64,000 bases of DNA. Source: DASUAS01 sp963750045 (GTDB lineage: Bacteria > Actinomycetota > Acidimicrobiia > IMCC26256 > DASPTH01). Shown here one piece after another: positions 27,359 to 36,238 of the stretch (positions are counted from its first letter, which is position 1; every line of letters starts with the position of its first letter). The position numbers and the translations under genes were made by a program. The notes under the pieces were generated by a model. The model ran no database searches. It saw nothing but the letters and a program-made list of their open reading frames with translations, and was not told where the DNA came from. The stretch is taken from NCBI GenBank assembly GCA_963750045.1, contig CAVVPD010000005.1:248001-312000 (forward strand), read 5' to 3'.

Positions 27359-29057
27359 GACCCGCCCGCGGCTCCGCGACCGGCTCGCGGGTCGGCGCCG
27401 ACTCGTCGCGGTCTGCGTCGGGACGGCCGTGGCGGAGACGGTGCTGGTGTCGGCGCTGCTGCCCGGCTCGGTGCTGGGTCTCGCCACCCAGGTCTCGGCC
27501 CCGCCGCCGTTCGACCTGTTCCACGATCTGCGGTGGCTCGTCGTCTACCACGAGAGTTGGTTCGGCTTCGCGTTCGAACTGCTCGCGATCCTCGCGGTCC
27601 GCACCGCGCTGCTCACGGTCATGGTGCGGGCGGCGTGGCCGGGTGACGTCGCGGCCGAGCCGGTGGCGGTCACCGCGCGCCGGAGCGCGATGTTCGTCGC
27701 CGTCGTGACGCTGCTGCTGGCGCCGTGGGTCGGGCTCATGTTCGCCATGGCGGTGGTGTCACTGTCGTGGCTGTTCTTCGTGGCGATCCCGGTGGTGTTG
27801 ATGCTGGCCGTGCTGGTGGCCGGGGGCGCGGTCAGCGGCTCCTGGTGGCGCCAGACGATCTCCTGGCGCGTGGTCGCCGTCGTCGCGCTCACGTTCGTCG
27901 CCGTGACCGGTTTCGGGAGCCTGCTCACCGCGTGCCCACCGTGGGCACGCGTGCCGCTGGCGGTCGCGGCCGGGCTGATGAACGCGTGGCTGTGGGTCCG
28001 GCTCGTCGACGCGGTGTTGCACCGCCGGACGCCGGCCCGTCGGTTGCCCGTCGCGCCGATGGGGATCATCGGTGTGCTCGTCCTCGTGATCGGCGGGACG
28101 GCGGCGGGGTTCGCGCTCGCGCGCCACGCGGTCTCGCGCTTCGTCGCGCCCCCCGCCGGGGCGGCCACCGAATGGAGCCCTGCCGCCGGCGCCACGAGCG
28201 GATCTCCGTTGTTGGTGGTCACCGGTTTCAACACCGAGTGGGACGGCCGGGCGAAGCAGTCGGTGCGGCTGGCCGTGCCCCAGCGGCGGTTCTCGTACCG
28301 CGGGATGGTCGACGGCGTGCCGCAGGCGTACGCGCGCGCCGACACGCACCGTTCGCTGCGCGCGCTCGCGCGGGATCTCGGTGCGCAGGTCGACGAGTAC
28401 CACCGGGTGACCGGGAAGCCGATCACGCTGGTCGCGGAGAGCGAGGGCGCCCTGCTGGCCAAGGCGTATGTGGCGGCGACGCCTCGCGCGCCGGTCCGCA
28501 ACCTCGTCGTCGTGAGTCCGCTCGTGGAGCCCGGTCGGGTGTACTACCCGCGCGCGGGGGAGGAGGGATGGGGCGCATTCGGGAAGTTCGAGATGGAAGC
28601 ACTCGCCTGGGCGCTCGGCGGTCTGTCGCCCGTCGAGGTCACCCCCGACACGCCGTTCCTCCGATCGATCGTCGACGACGCACCTGCGTTCCGCAACTTG
28701 ATGTCGTGTGCGCTCCCCGGCGTGCGCCAGGCCGCGGTGTTGCCGCTCGACACCGGCGTCAGCGCGCCGGCGCCGCGCCGGCTGGACATCCCGACCGTCG
28801 TCGTGCCCGGGTTCCACGGCGGGATGCTCGACGACGCGTCGACCGCGGCCGTGGTGCAGCAGGTGGTCGAGGGCCGGGACGTCGGCGAGGACGACGGGTG
28901 GTCGTTGGCCGAGGGTGTCATCCAGGCCGGTGCGTCGGCGTGGCAGGTGCCCGGCCTGGTGACCGACGTGAACGACGCGTGGTCCGGTCACCCGCCGAGC
29001 ACCTGCCGAGCCGTGCGCGCGCACCTGCGCTCGTGGCTGGCGGGACCGCGGGGTTAG
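27345..29057 (+). CDS. Membrane protein with C-terminal alpha/beta-hydrolase-like domain
   Basis: A 570-residue protein of no named family that I recognise. Residues about 18-270 hold six to seven likely helices (for example VVTLLLAPWVGLMFAMAVV and IIGVLVLVIGGTAAGFALA). Residues about 285-570 look like a hydrolase fold on the outer face: LLVVTGFNTEW, then a nucleophile-elbow-like LVAESEGALLAKAY (A-E-S-E-G in place of G-x-S-x-G), VVVSPLVEPGRVYY and a late VVVPGFHGGML. Whether it is catalytic is unclear. The ATG at 27345 overlaps the oxidase gene, and its stop overlaps the HhH-GPD gene end by 4 bases. Confidence 0.7.
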   Translation: MLLRRTRPRLRDRLAGRRRLVAVCVGTAVAETVLVSALLPGSVLGLATQVSAPPPFDLFHDLRWLVVYHESWFGFAFELLAILAVRTALLTVMVRAAWPGDVAAEPVAVTARRSAMFVAVVTLLLAPWVGLMFAMAVVSLSWLFFVAIPVVLMLAVLVAGGAVSGSWWRQTISWRVVAVVALTFVAVTGFGSLLTACPPWARVPLAVAAGLMNAWLWVRLVDAVLHRRTPARRLPVAPMGIIGVLVLVIGGTAAGFALARHAVSRFVAPPAGAATEWSPAAGATSGSPLLVVTGFNTEWDGRAKQSVRLAVPQRRFSYRGMVDGVPQAYARADTHRSLRALARDLGAQVDEYHRVTGKPITLVAESEGALLAKAYVAATPRAPVRNLVVVSPLVEPGRVYYPRAGEEGWGAFGKFEMEALAWALGGLSPVEVTPDTPFLRSIVDDAPAFRNLMSCALPGVRQAAVLPLDTGVSAPAPRRLDIPTVVVPGFHGGMLDDASTAAVVQQVVEGRDVGEDDGWSLAEGVIQAGASAWQVPGLVTDVNDAWSGHPPSTCRAVRAHLRSWLAGPRG

Positions 29058-29632
29058 TCGGCCTTCGACTTGCCCTTGGCCTTCTGGGCCTGCTTCCAGG
29101 CCCGTACCTGCTTGAGGGTCTCGGGGGAGTCGATGTCGGCGACCGACCGGGGTTGCGTGTCGGAGAACGGCTTCGCGTACTCCTCCCAGCCTTTCGGGGC
29201 GGCCTGCATCCGCTTGCCCAGGATGGCGAGGAAGATCTTGGCCTTCTCGTCACCGAAGCCGGGGAGCGCGCGGATGCGGTCGAAGAGGTCCGCCGGGTCG
29301 CGCACGCCCTTCCAGATGGTGGCGGCGTCCCCGTCGTGGCGCTCCACGACGTGGGTGCACAGCGCGTGGGTGCGCTTGGCCATCGACGCCGGGTACCGGT
29401 GCAGCGCGGGCTTCTCGCGGAACACCGCTTCGAGCGCTTCGGGTGGCATCGCCGCGATGGCCGCGCAGTCGAGGCTGCCGAGACGGTCGCGCAGCGTGGC
29501 CGGGCCGCGGAACGCCCATTCCATCGGCACCTGCTGGTCGAGCAGCATCCCGATCACGAGCGCGAGCGGATCGGTGACGAGCAGCCGGTCGGCGTCGGCG
29601 TCTCCGGTGATCGGCATGGTCGCGGCAGCCAT
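29054..29632 (-). CDS. HhH-GPD-type base-excision DNA repair protein
   Basis: A 192-residue protein. DPLALVIGMLLDQQVPMEWA is the first helix pair of the HhH-GPD glycosylase fold, and FDRIRALPGFGDEKAKIFLA contains the helix-hairpin-helix LPGFGDEKA. A catalytic Asp typical of DNA glycosylases is not evident at the usual place. The length and the Lys-rich tail (KQAQKAKGKSK) match the actinobacterial uncharacterised HhH-GPD family (TIGR03252-like). It probably binds or repairs damaged bases in DNA. ATG 29632 begins MAAATMPITG. Confidence 0.85.
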   Translation of the reverse strand: MAAATMPITGDADADRLLVTDPLALVIGMLLDQQVPMEWAFRGPATLRDRLGSLDCAAIAAMPPEALEAVFREKPALHRYPASMAKRTHALCTHVVERHDGDAATIWKGVRDPADLFDRIRALPGFGDEKAKIFLAILGKRMQAAPKGWEEYAKPFSDTQPRSVADIDSPETLKQVRAWKQAQKAKGKSKAD

Positions 29633-29656
29633 CGGCTGCAGCCTACCGAGGGGGCA

Positions 29657-29733
29657 CCTCCTGCGGAGAAGTTGTCGATAGGCCTCCTGCGGAGAAGTTG
29701 CGATAGGCCTCCTGCGGAGAAGTTGTCGATAGG
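29657..29733. repeat. Three tandem copies of a 25-26 base repeat
   Basis: Three head-to-tail copies of a unit with the core CTCCTGCGGAGAAGTTG followed by TCGATAGG: 29657-29682, 29683-29707 and 29708-29733. The middle copy lacks one T. Each copy contains a small palindrome CTCC-TGC-GGAG. The array fills the space between the divergent HhH-GPD gene and the Thr-rich membrane protein, ending 8 bases before the latter's ATG. It could be a set of operator sites or a small extragenic palindromic repeat family. Confidence 0.85.
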
Positions 29734-29741
29734 GTGGCCCG

Positions 29742-31007
29742 ATGTCTGCGTCGGAGCCGCCCGAAGATCCGAATGCGTGGAATGCCGACGACACCGGCGC
29801 GGTCCCGGTCGGTCCGGAGCCCGAGCCGACCGGTGCCGGGGGCCCCGGGGGTCCCGGGGGTTGGGGACGTGCGCCGCGGGTCGAGCCCTTCGCCATCGCC
29901 GCGCTCGTGTGGGCGCTCGTCAGCATCGTCATCCCACTGCTGGGCACGATCGTCGCGTTCGTGCTCGCCGCGCGCGCCGCGGACCTCATCAGACGGTCGC
30001 GCGGTGAGAAGTCGGGTACCCAGTACGTCACCGCCGCGCGAGTCATTGCCGCAGTGGTGCTCGCCGTCTGGGTGATCGGGCTCATCGCGTACCTCGCGCT
30101 CGACGGCGGCAACTCGGACAACAACGTCGCCGTGCCCACCCAGCCGCCGACGAGCACGATCGCGCCGGCGACCACCACGACCACCACACCGCTGCCCACC
30201 ACGACGACGAAGCCGCCGGTCGTCACCACGATCACCGTGGCTCCGCCCACCATCACGGTGATCCCGCCTCCCGTCACGACGGCAGCACCTCCCGTCACGA
30301 CGGCAGCGCCGCCGGTGACGACGGTCGCACCGCCGGTGACGACCACCAAGCCGCCGGTGACGACCACCAAGCCGCCGGTGACGACCACCAAGCCGCCGGT
30401 GACGACCACACTGCCCGATGCGGCCAAGGCCGCCGCGGTGCAGAGCAAGCTGCTGGATCGCCCGCAACTCGGGCCGAGCAACCGTGGCGTCCCCGACGAC
30501 CAGCGCTTCGTGGTGAGCTACACGCCGGGGCAGGACCTCCTCGTCACCTGGGCGATCAACACCGGGGGCGTAGGGCCACCCCCGACGGGCACGCCCGACT
30601 GCACCTCGCCGCCCACCACCGCGCCCCCGACCTCGTCGACGACCCCGACCTCGTCGACGACCACGACCTCGACGACCACGACCTCGACGACGACCACGAC
30701 CTCGACGGCCACGACGACGTCCCAACCGCCGATCACCACTCACACCACCCAGGAGCAGGCCCGCTACGAGGCGCGCCAGATCCTGCTGTCGATCAAGCCG
30801 CAGATCACCAAGCTGCACCTCGACATTCCCGGTGTGCAGCTGGTGGGGACGTATCCGTTGAACGACGTGAACAACGCCGTCGACGTCGACGTCGTGCAGG
30901 TCCTGTACTCCAAGGCCACCGTGGAATCGGTCTTCGCCGACTACAAGAAGGCGTTCGACGTGCCGCCCGCCGAGGTCGTGCAGTGCCTGAACGACGCGTT
31001 CAAGTAG
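29742..31007 (+). CDS. DUF4190-like membrane protein with Thr/Pro-rich repeats
   Basis: A 421-residue protein in layers: a Pro/Gly-rich N-terminus; two membrane helices at about residues 48-75 (FAIAALVWALVSIVIPLLG) and 98-118 (VIAAVVLAVWVIGLIAYLAL); an exported low-complexity region of PPVTTTK-type repeats (about 170-225); a Thr/Ser-rich stretch (about 288-330); and a C-terminal domain of about 90 residues with HLDIPGVQLVGTYPLNDV and QVLYSKATVESVF. The repeats look like a cell-wall-spanning stalk. The function of the C-terminal domain is unknown. The ATG at 29742 lies just after the triple repeat. Confidence 0.8.
   Translation: MSASEPPEDPNAWNADDTGAVPVGPEPEPTGAGGPGGPGGWGRAPRVEPFAIAALVWALVSIVIPLLGTIVAFVLAARAADLIRRSRGEKSGTQYVTAARVIAAVVLAVWVIGLIAYLALDGGNSDNNVAVPTQPPTSTIAPATTTTTTPLPTTTTKPPVVTTITVAPPTITVIPPPVTTAAPPVTTAAPPVTTVAPPVTTTKPPVTTTKPPVTTTKPPVTTTLPDAAKAAAVQSKLLDRPQLGPSNRGVPDDQRFVVSYTPGQDLLVTWAINTGGVGPPPTGTPDCTSPPTTAPPTSSTTPTSSTTTTSTTTTSTTTTTSTATTTSQPPITTHTTQEQARYEARQILLSIKPQITKLHLDIPGVQLVGTYPLNDVNNAVDVDVVQVLYSKATVESVFADYKKAFDVPPAEVVQCLNDAFK
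30330..30410 (+). repeat. 21-base tandem repeat coding for PPVTTTK units
   Basis: Nearly four direct copies of a 21-base unit (CCGCCGGTGACGACCACCAAG) at 30330-30350, 30351-30371, 30372-30392 and a partial copy to 30410. Each encodes PPVTTTK. Slightly diverged copies precede it (about 30268-30329). Copies are nearly identical at the DNA level, which suggests recent expansion; the number may vary between strains. Confidence 0.85.
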
Positions 31008-31024
31008 GCCGCCGCTGAGCCGGG

Positions 31025-31414
31025 CTACGAACGGTCGCGCAGGAGGTCGCGGATCTCGGAGAGGAGCACGACCTCGTCGCTGCGGTCCTCGGCGACGTCC
31101 TCGCCCGAGGCCTTGCGGCGCTTCTGCATCTCCTCGAACGCCCTGATGACCACGAAGAGCGTCGCCGCGATGATGACGAAGTTGACGACCTCGGTGAGGA
31201 ACCTGCCGTAGTAGATGATCCCGCCGTTGATCGTGAAGGTCAGGCCATTGAAGTTCGGCTCGCCCACGATCGCGGCGATGACCTGCATCAGGACGTCGTT
31301 CACGAGCGAGTTCACGACCCGGTTGAACGCGACCCCGATGATCACCGCGACCGCGAGGTCGAGCACGTTGCCGCGCATCACGAATTCGCGGAAGTCCTTC
31401 ACCAATTTCGACAC
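31025..31414 (-). CDS. mscL: Large-conductance mechanosensitive channel MscL
   Basis: A 129-residue channel with the MscL layout: KLVKDFREFVMRGNVLDLAV leading into transmembrane helix 1 (VAVIIGVAFNRVVNSLV), a short periplasmic loop (FNGLTFTINGGIIYYGRF), transmembrane helix 2 (VVNFVIIAATLFVVIRAF) and a C-terminal charged bundle. The channel opens under membrane tension to release solutes on osmotic downshock. The GTG at 31414 has an AGGAGGAA ribosome site directly upstream, which decides this start over the longer frame. Confidence 0.95.
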   Translation of the reverse strand: MSKLVKDFREFVMRGNVLDLAVAVIIGVAFNRVVNSLVNDVLMQVIAAIVGEPNFNGLTFTINGGIIYYGRFLTEVVNFVIIAATLFVVIRAFEEMQKRRKASGEDVAEDRSDEVVLLSEIRDLLRDRS

Positions 31415-31436
31415 GGTTCCTCCTGTCGACCAGACA

Positions 31437-31450
31437 CGCGGGTTCCCGCG
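31437..31450 (-). terminator. GC-rich inverted repeat between thiolase and mscL
   Basis: The sequence CGCGGGTTCCCGCG is a perfect palindrome that can form a short hairpin. It lies 19 bases beyond the thiolase stop and 22 bases before the mscL start. There is no clear T-run after it, so termination is only a possibility. It could equally be a regulatory site. Confidence 0.3.
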
Positions 31451-31469
31451 CGCGACGAGTCCGGAAGGG

Positions 31470-32680
31470 TTACGAGAAGCGCTCGACGACCATGGCCATG
31501 CCCTGGCCGCCACCCACGCACATGCTCTCGAGGCCGTAGCGGGCGCCGGCGTCGTCGAGGCCGTTGAGCAGCGTGGTCATGATGCGGGCGCCGGTCATGC
31601 CGAACGGGTGGCCGAGGGCGATGGCGCCGCCGTGCACGTTGAGCTTCTCCCACGGGATGCCGAGCTCCACGCGCCGAGGGCACGACCTGGGCCGCGAACG
31701 CCTCGTTGATCTCGACCAGGTCGATGTCGTCCATGGAGAGGCCGGCGCGGGCGAGGGCCTGGCGGCAGGCGTCGATCGGGCCGAGGCCCATGATCTCCGG
31801 GTCGAGGGCGGACACGCCGCTGGCCACGATGCGGGCGAGGGGCTGCACGCCGAGGGCCTCGGCGCGGGCTTCGCTCATCACCATCACCGCGGCGGCCCCG
31901 TCGTTCAGGGGGCACGCGTTGCCTGCGGTGATGGTGCCGTCGGGCCGGAACACGGGCTTGAGCTGCGCGAGCCCTTCGACGGTGGTACCGGCGCGGGGAC
32001 CGTCGTCCTTGCCGACGACGGTGCCGTCGGGCGTGGTGACGGGTGTGATCTCACGCTCGAAGAACCCGTTCTCCTGCGAGGCGACCGCCCGCTGCTGCGA
32101 GCGCGCCGGCGAACTCGTCCATCTCCTCGCGGGTGACCTTGGCGTACTCGGCCACGTTCTCCGCGGTCTGGCCCATGGCGATGTAGATGTCGGGGAGGCC
32201 CGAGATGGGTTCCCACGCACCCTGGCCCCCGGCGACGCGCTCGGCGGTGCGCGCCTCGGCCTCGGCGTACCGGGCGTTGTGCGTGCCCGGCGCGCCGTCG
32301 GACATCCCCGAGCCGAACCGGCTCACCGTCTCGACACCGCCGGCGACGAACACGTCGCCCTCGCCGGCCTTGATCGCGTGCGCCGCCATCCGGATGGTCT
32401 GGAGCGACGACGAGCAGTAGCGGTTGACGGTGACACCGGGCGCGCCTTCGAGGCCGGCGAGCAACGCGGTGACGCGGGCGACGTTGTAGCCCGACTCACC
32501 CGCGGGCTGGGCGCAGCCCCAGATCAGGTCCTCGACCTCACCCGGGTCGACGGCCGGCGCCTTGGCCAGCAGGGCCTGCACGATGGTCGCGCCGAGGTCG
32601 TCGGGACGGACGTCCACCAGCGAGCCCTTGTTGGCCCGCCCGATCGGGCTGCGGGCGGTGGCGACGATGACGGCTTCCAT
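31470..32680 (-). CDS. Thiolase (acetyl-CoA C-acetyltransferase) (two frameshifts)
   Basis: About 402 residues after removing one extra base near 32106-32109 and one at 31674-31675, the normal thiolase length. MEAVIVATARSPIGRANKGS at the start, the active-site Cys in NRYCSSS (residue 89), EINEAFAAQ, the His in ALGHPFGMTG and the second Cys in MCVGGGQGM are all intact. It should cleave 3-ketoacyl-CoA to acetyl-CoA, or run the reverse condensation. With its full active site retained, decay is unlikely and the shifts look like sequence errors. It diverges from the PlsY-like gene. Confidence 0.9.
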
Positions 32681-32739
32681 GCTGGCCTCCTGGTCGTACC
32701 GGGCGGCCGGCACCGCATGCGGTGGGCCAGACTCTTCCG

Positions 32740-33364
32740 GTGGGCGCGGCCGGCATCCTACTGCTGTCGTTCGTGGTCGGCTCCGTGCCGACCGCGAACC
32801 TGTTCGCGCCGCGCGTCGCGCGGGATCGATCTCCGGGAGGTCGGGAGCGGCACGGTGTCGGGCACCTCCCTCTACCGGGTCGCGGGCTTCGTGCCGCTGG
32901 CGGCGGCGGGCATCCTCGACATCGGCAAGGGTGCGCTCGGGCCGCTCCTCGCCGGTACCGATCGTCCCGTGCTCGCGGCGCTGGCGGGCGGCGCCGCGGT
33001 CGCCGGTCACAACTGGTCGCCCTTCCTCCGCGGTTCGGGCGGTCGGGGGATCGCGCCCGCGCTCGGTGCGTTGCTGGTGAACGCGTGGGTCGGTGCGGTC
33101 ATCCTGCTCACGGGTCTCACGCTCGGACGCCTCGTGCGCCAGACCGGCGTCGTCGCGCTCGTCGCCGAGCTCTCGCTGGCGCCGGTGCTCGCGCTCACCG
33201 ATGGTCGTGACGGCGCGATCGCGGGGCTCGCGATCGCGGTGCCCATGCTCGTGAAGCGCGTGCTGGGCAACTCCCGACCGGTCACCGATCCCGGGCGGGG
33301 CCGGGGTCACGTCTACCTCCACCGCTTCCTCTTCGACAACGACCCCGCCCCGGAGGCTCCGTGA
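32740..33364 (+). CDS. PlsY-like glycerol-3-phosphate acyltransferase (one frameshift)
   Basis: About 207 residues after removing one extra base near 32811-32820. It is a multi-helix membrane protein with PlsY-type motifs: LLSFVVGSVPTANLFAPR, EVGSGTVSGTSLYRVAG (in place of G-S-G-N-P-G-A-T-N), LDIGKGALGPLL and AGHNWSPFLRGSGGRGIAPA. PlsY acylates glycerol 3-phosphate from acyl phosphate at the start of phospholipid synthesis. The altered motif residues (TVSGTSL for NPGATNV) make it a divergent member. GTG 32740 is preferred; GTG 32722 would add 6 residues. The MFS gene overlaps its stop. Confidence 0.7.
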
Positions 33365-34605
33365 GCTTCGTGACGCTGGTGCGCCGCACCGGGTTCCGCG
33401 ACCTCCTGGTCGGCCAGGGCGTCTCCGCGCTCGGAGACTGGATGGGCACCGTCGCGCTGATGGCGCTCGTGCTCCAGCTCACCGACTCGCCCGCCGCGGT
33501 CGGCGGCATCCTCACGTTGCGGTTGCTCCCCGCCGCGGTCGGCGGTCCGCTGGCCGCGCGTGCCGCGGGTCGTTGGGACCGCCGGCGCACGATGCTCACG
33601 ATGGACCTCGTGCGCGCCGCGATGGTGTTCGCGATTCCCTTCGTGCGTGCGCTGTGGTGGATCTACCTGTGGGGCTTCCTGATCGAGGTCGCCAGCATCG
33701 TGTTCCTCCCGGCGCGCGACGCCTCGATCCCCGACCTCGTCGGCGACGACGGCGACCTACCGCTGGCCAACGGGCTGATCCTCGGGACGTCGTACGGCAG
33801 CATCCCGATCGGCGCCGCCCTCTTCGCGGCGATGGCCGCGCTCCCCGTCCACCTCGATCGACGACCGTTCGCGCTCGTGTTCCTCATCGACGCCGCCACC
33901 TTCCTCGTGTCGTTCTTCTGCATCGCCCGCCTCACCGAGCTCGGGCACGGGGGCGGCGGGTCGACGGTGGAAGCCGACGACGCGAACGTGCGATTCCGCG
34001 ACGCCTTTCGGATCCCGCTGGTCGCCGCGGTGATGCCGGCGGCGCTCGCGGTGTCGATGGGTCTCGGCGCGCTGTTCTCGCTCGGCATCGTGTTCGTGCA
34101 CGACGTGCTGCACGCGTCCGACGCCGAGTTCGGCGTGCTGATCGCGCTGTTCGGCGTCGGCGCCGTCGTGGGGCTCGTGGCATTGCAGCGGCTCCCGCAC
34201 GGCGACCTGCTGGCGAGGACCCGCGCGGGAGTCGCGTTCATCGGTATCGTCGTGGCCGTGTTCAGCCTGGCGCCCGCTCTCTGGGTGGCGCTGTTCGGGG
34301 CGGTGGCGTTCGGTGCCGGCGCGGCTTACTCGTTGGCGGCCGGCATGGGGGCGATCCAGTCGTCGCTCGACGGCAGCCGGCGTGTGTTGGCGTTCACCGC
34401 GTTCCACGTCGTGTTGCGGATCGGGCTGGCGGTGGCGGCCGTGGGCGCCGGCATCGCGGGCGACCTCCTCGCCGACGTGACGTGGCCCGTGGTCGGCACG
34501 TTGGAACCGGCACGGGTGGTGCTGCTGTGTGCCGGGATCCTGGTGTTCGCCAGCGCCGCGCTCGTCCGCGTCCGCACCTCGACCGACGACGCTGCGGGCG
34601 CGTGA
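33361..34605 (+). CDS. MFS transporter
   Basis: A 414-residue protein with about 12 membrane helices. RDLLVGQGVSALGDWMGTVA and the loop RAAGRWDRRRTMLTMDLVRA fit the MFS motif A region of the enterobactin-exporter/macrolide-efflux-like branch. A second motif-like region lies near residue 270 (LQRLPHGDLLARTRAG). The substrate is unknown. The GTG at 33361 overlaps the PlsY-like stop, and its own stop overlaps the DegV start. The three genes are therefore translationally coupled. Confidence 0.85.
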   Translation: MSFVTLVRRTGFRDLLVGQGVSALGDWMGTVALMALVLQLTDSPAAVGGILTLRLLPAAVGGPLAARAAGRWDRRRTMLTMDLVRAAMVFAIPFVRALWWIYLWGFLIEVASIVFLPARDASIPDLVGDDGDLPLANGLILGTSYGSIPIGAALFAAMAALPVHLDRRPFALVFLIDAATFLVSFFCIARLTELGHGGGGSTVEADDANVRFRDAFRIPLVAAVMPAALAVSMGLGALFSLGIVFVHDVLHASDAEFGVLIALFGVGAVVGLVALQRLPHGDLLARTRAGVAFIGIVVAVFSLAPALWVALFGAVAFGAGAAYSLAAGMGAIQSSLDGSRRVLAFTAFHVVLRIGLAVAAVGAGIAGDLLADVTWPVVGTLEPARVVLLCAGILVFASAALVRVRTSTDDAAGA

Positions 34606-35453
34606 CCGTCGCCATCGTCACCGACAGCGCGGCGGCGATCCCGCCCGAGCTCGCCGAGCAGCACGGCATCGCCATCGTCCCCATGTGGCTCTCCGTCGAC
34701 GGTGACCCCGTCCGCGAGGGCCAGCGCGCGCTGGGCGAACTGCTCGGGGACGCGCGTGTCACGACCTCCGCCCCGACCCCCGGGGAGTTCGAAGCCGCGA
34801 TCCGGGCCGCGCTCGCGGCCGGCGCGTCGGACGTGCTCGTGCTCACCATCGCGTCGGCGATGAGCGCGTCGCACCACGCCGCCGCGGTCGCGGTGCGCGA
34901 CGTCGGTGAGCGCGCCCGGGTGGTCGACACGAAGACCGCCGCCGGCGCCCAGGCACTCGTCGTGCTCGCGGCCGCGACCGCCGCCGCGTCCGGCGCGGGG
35001 ATCGACGGGGTGGCCGCGGCGGCGCTCGAGGTGGTGTCCCGGGTGCGCCTGGTGGCGATGGTGCCCGACCTCGACCATCTCGTGCGCAGCGGGCGCGTGC
35101 CCGGGATCGCGGGCTGGGCCGGTCGCACGCTCGGTATCAGCCCGCTCTTCGAGTTCCGCGCCGGCAAGGTGCACCGCCTCCGCCCCGCGCTCGGGATCGA
35201 GGCCGCCTACGACCGGATCGTGGCCCGCTTCCGGCGCGACGCACGGGCCGGCGCCCGCGCTCACGTGGTCGCGCTGCACGCGCTGGCTCCCGACTCCGCC
35301 GACGCCCTGCTGGCGCGCGCGGTGGGAGCGGCAGACGTCGCCGAGTCGTTCACCAGCGAATTCGGTTCGGTCATGGTCGTTCACGCCGGCCCGGGGATCG
35401 TCGGTCTGGCGTGGTGGTGGCAGCCGCTCAGTCCGGGGAACCGACCGGCGTGA
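34602..35453 (+). CDS. DegV family fatty-acid-binding protein
   Basis: A 283-residue DegV protein. VAIVTDSAAAIPPELAEQHG is the N-terminal strand-turn that binds the fatty-acid carboxylate, TTSAPTPGEFEAAI is the second contact region, TIASAMSASHHAA follows, and PDLDHLVRSGRVPG with ISPLFEF gives the C-terminal half. Family members bind fatty acids and in some Gram-positives feed them to a fatty acid kinase. The GTG at 34602 overlaps the MFS stop (GTGA). Its 3' end overlaps the convergent hydrolase gene by 26 bases. Confidence 0.92.
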   Translation: MTVAIVTDSAAAIPPELAEQHGIAIVPMWLSVDGDPVREGQRALGELLGDARVTTSAPTPGEFEAAIRAALAAGASDVLVLTIASAMSASHHAAAVAVRDVGERARVVDTKTAAGAQALVVLAAATAAASGAGIDGVAAAALEVVSRVRLVAMVPDLDHLVRSGRVPGIAGWAGRTLGISPLFEFRAGKVHRLRPALGIEAAYDRIVARFRRDARAGARAHVVALHALAPDSADALLARAVGAADVAESFTSEFGSVMVVHAGPGIVGLAWWWQPLSPGNRPA

Positions 35454-36184
35454 CGATCCACTCGAGCGCGCCGAGCACGGCCGGGACCGAGCCCGGTCCG
35501 TTGGCGTGCCAGGGGCCCGGCACCAGGTCGAGCCGCCGGGCGCCGGGGGCCGCGTCGTAGAGCGCGCGCGCCTCGGCCGCGGGGATGAACGGATCGTCGA
35601 GCGCGTGGACGACCGCGAGGGGTACCTCGAGCGCGGCGGACCAGCTCGATCGGCGGGGCGGGGCGTGAACGGCGGGGTGCGAGGCGCACGCCGAGGCGGC
35701 GCGCCGCGAAGACGCGCCCGGGTGGTGTCGACGTGATGCCCACGCTCAGGAGACCGCGGGCGTTGCGGGGCAGCTTCCACCGGGCCGGGCCGCTGACGGT
35801 CACCACGCCCGCGATGTCGCGGCCGCCGGCGTGCGGGCCCCGGTCGGCCGCGTGGCGCAGGACCGCGATGGCGCCCATCGACACGCCCACCAGCACCACC
35901 GGCCCGCAGCCGGGTCGGGTCGCCGCGACCGCGGCCGCGACGTCGTGGCGTTCGAGATCGCCGAGGGTGCAGCGGCCACCCGACGCACCGTGGCCACGGG
36001 CATCGTAGGTGATCACGTCGAAGCCGCGCTCGTGCACGGCACGCGCCAGGGCCTCGACGTCGCCGTGGCCGGCCGAGGCGGTGAACCCGTGCGCGACGAC
36101 CACCGTGGCGCGGGGCCCGTCGCCCCAGCGCGTCTGGGCGGCGAGCCGTATGCCGTCGGCCGTCGTGAGGGTCGTGACCGCCAC
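35428..36184 (-). CDS. Alpha/beta hydrolase (one frameshift)
   Basis: About 251 residues after removing one extra base at 35641-35642, giving PPIELSAALEVPLAVVHALD. VVVAHGFTASAGHGDVEALA is the oxyanion strand, ITYDARGHGASGG follows, LVGVSMGAIAVL carries the nucleophile Ser in G-V-S-M-G, and ALDDPFIPAAEARAL plus GPWHANG near the end supply the acid and His. The substrate is unknown. GTG 36184 is used; the end at 35428 reads EWIVTPVGSPD and overlaps the convergent DegV gene. Confidence 0.82.
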
Positions 36185-36238
36185 GCGGCAAGGGTAACGG
36201 TGCGAACCTGCCCGAGCACCCGCCCCTAGCATCGCCAG

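Noticed and set aside
29657..29733. CRISPR array
   Set aside because: The three units are directly adjacent with no spacers, and there are no cas genes in the window.
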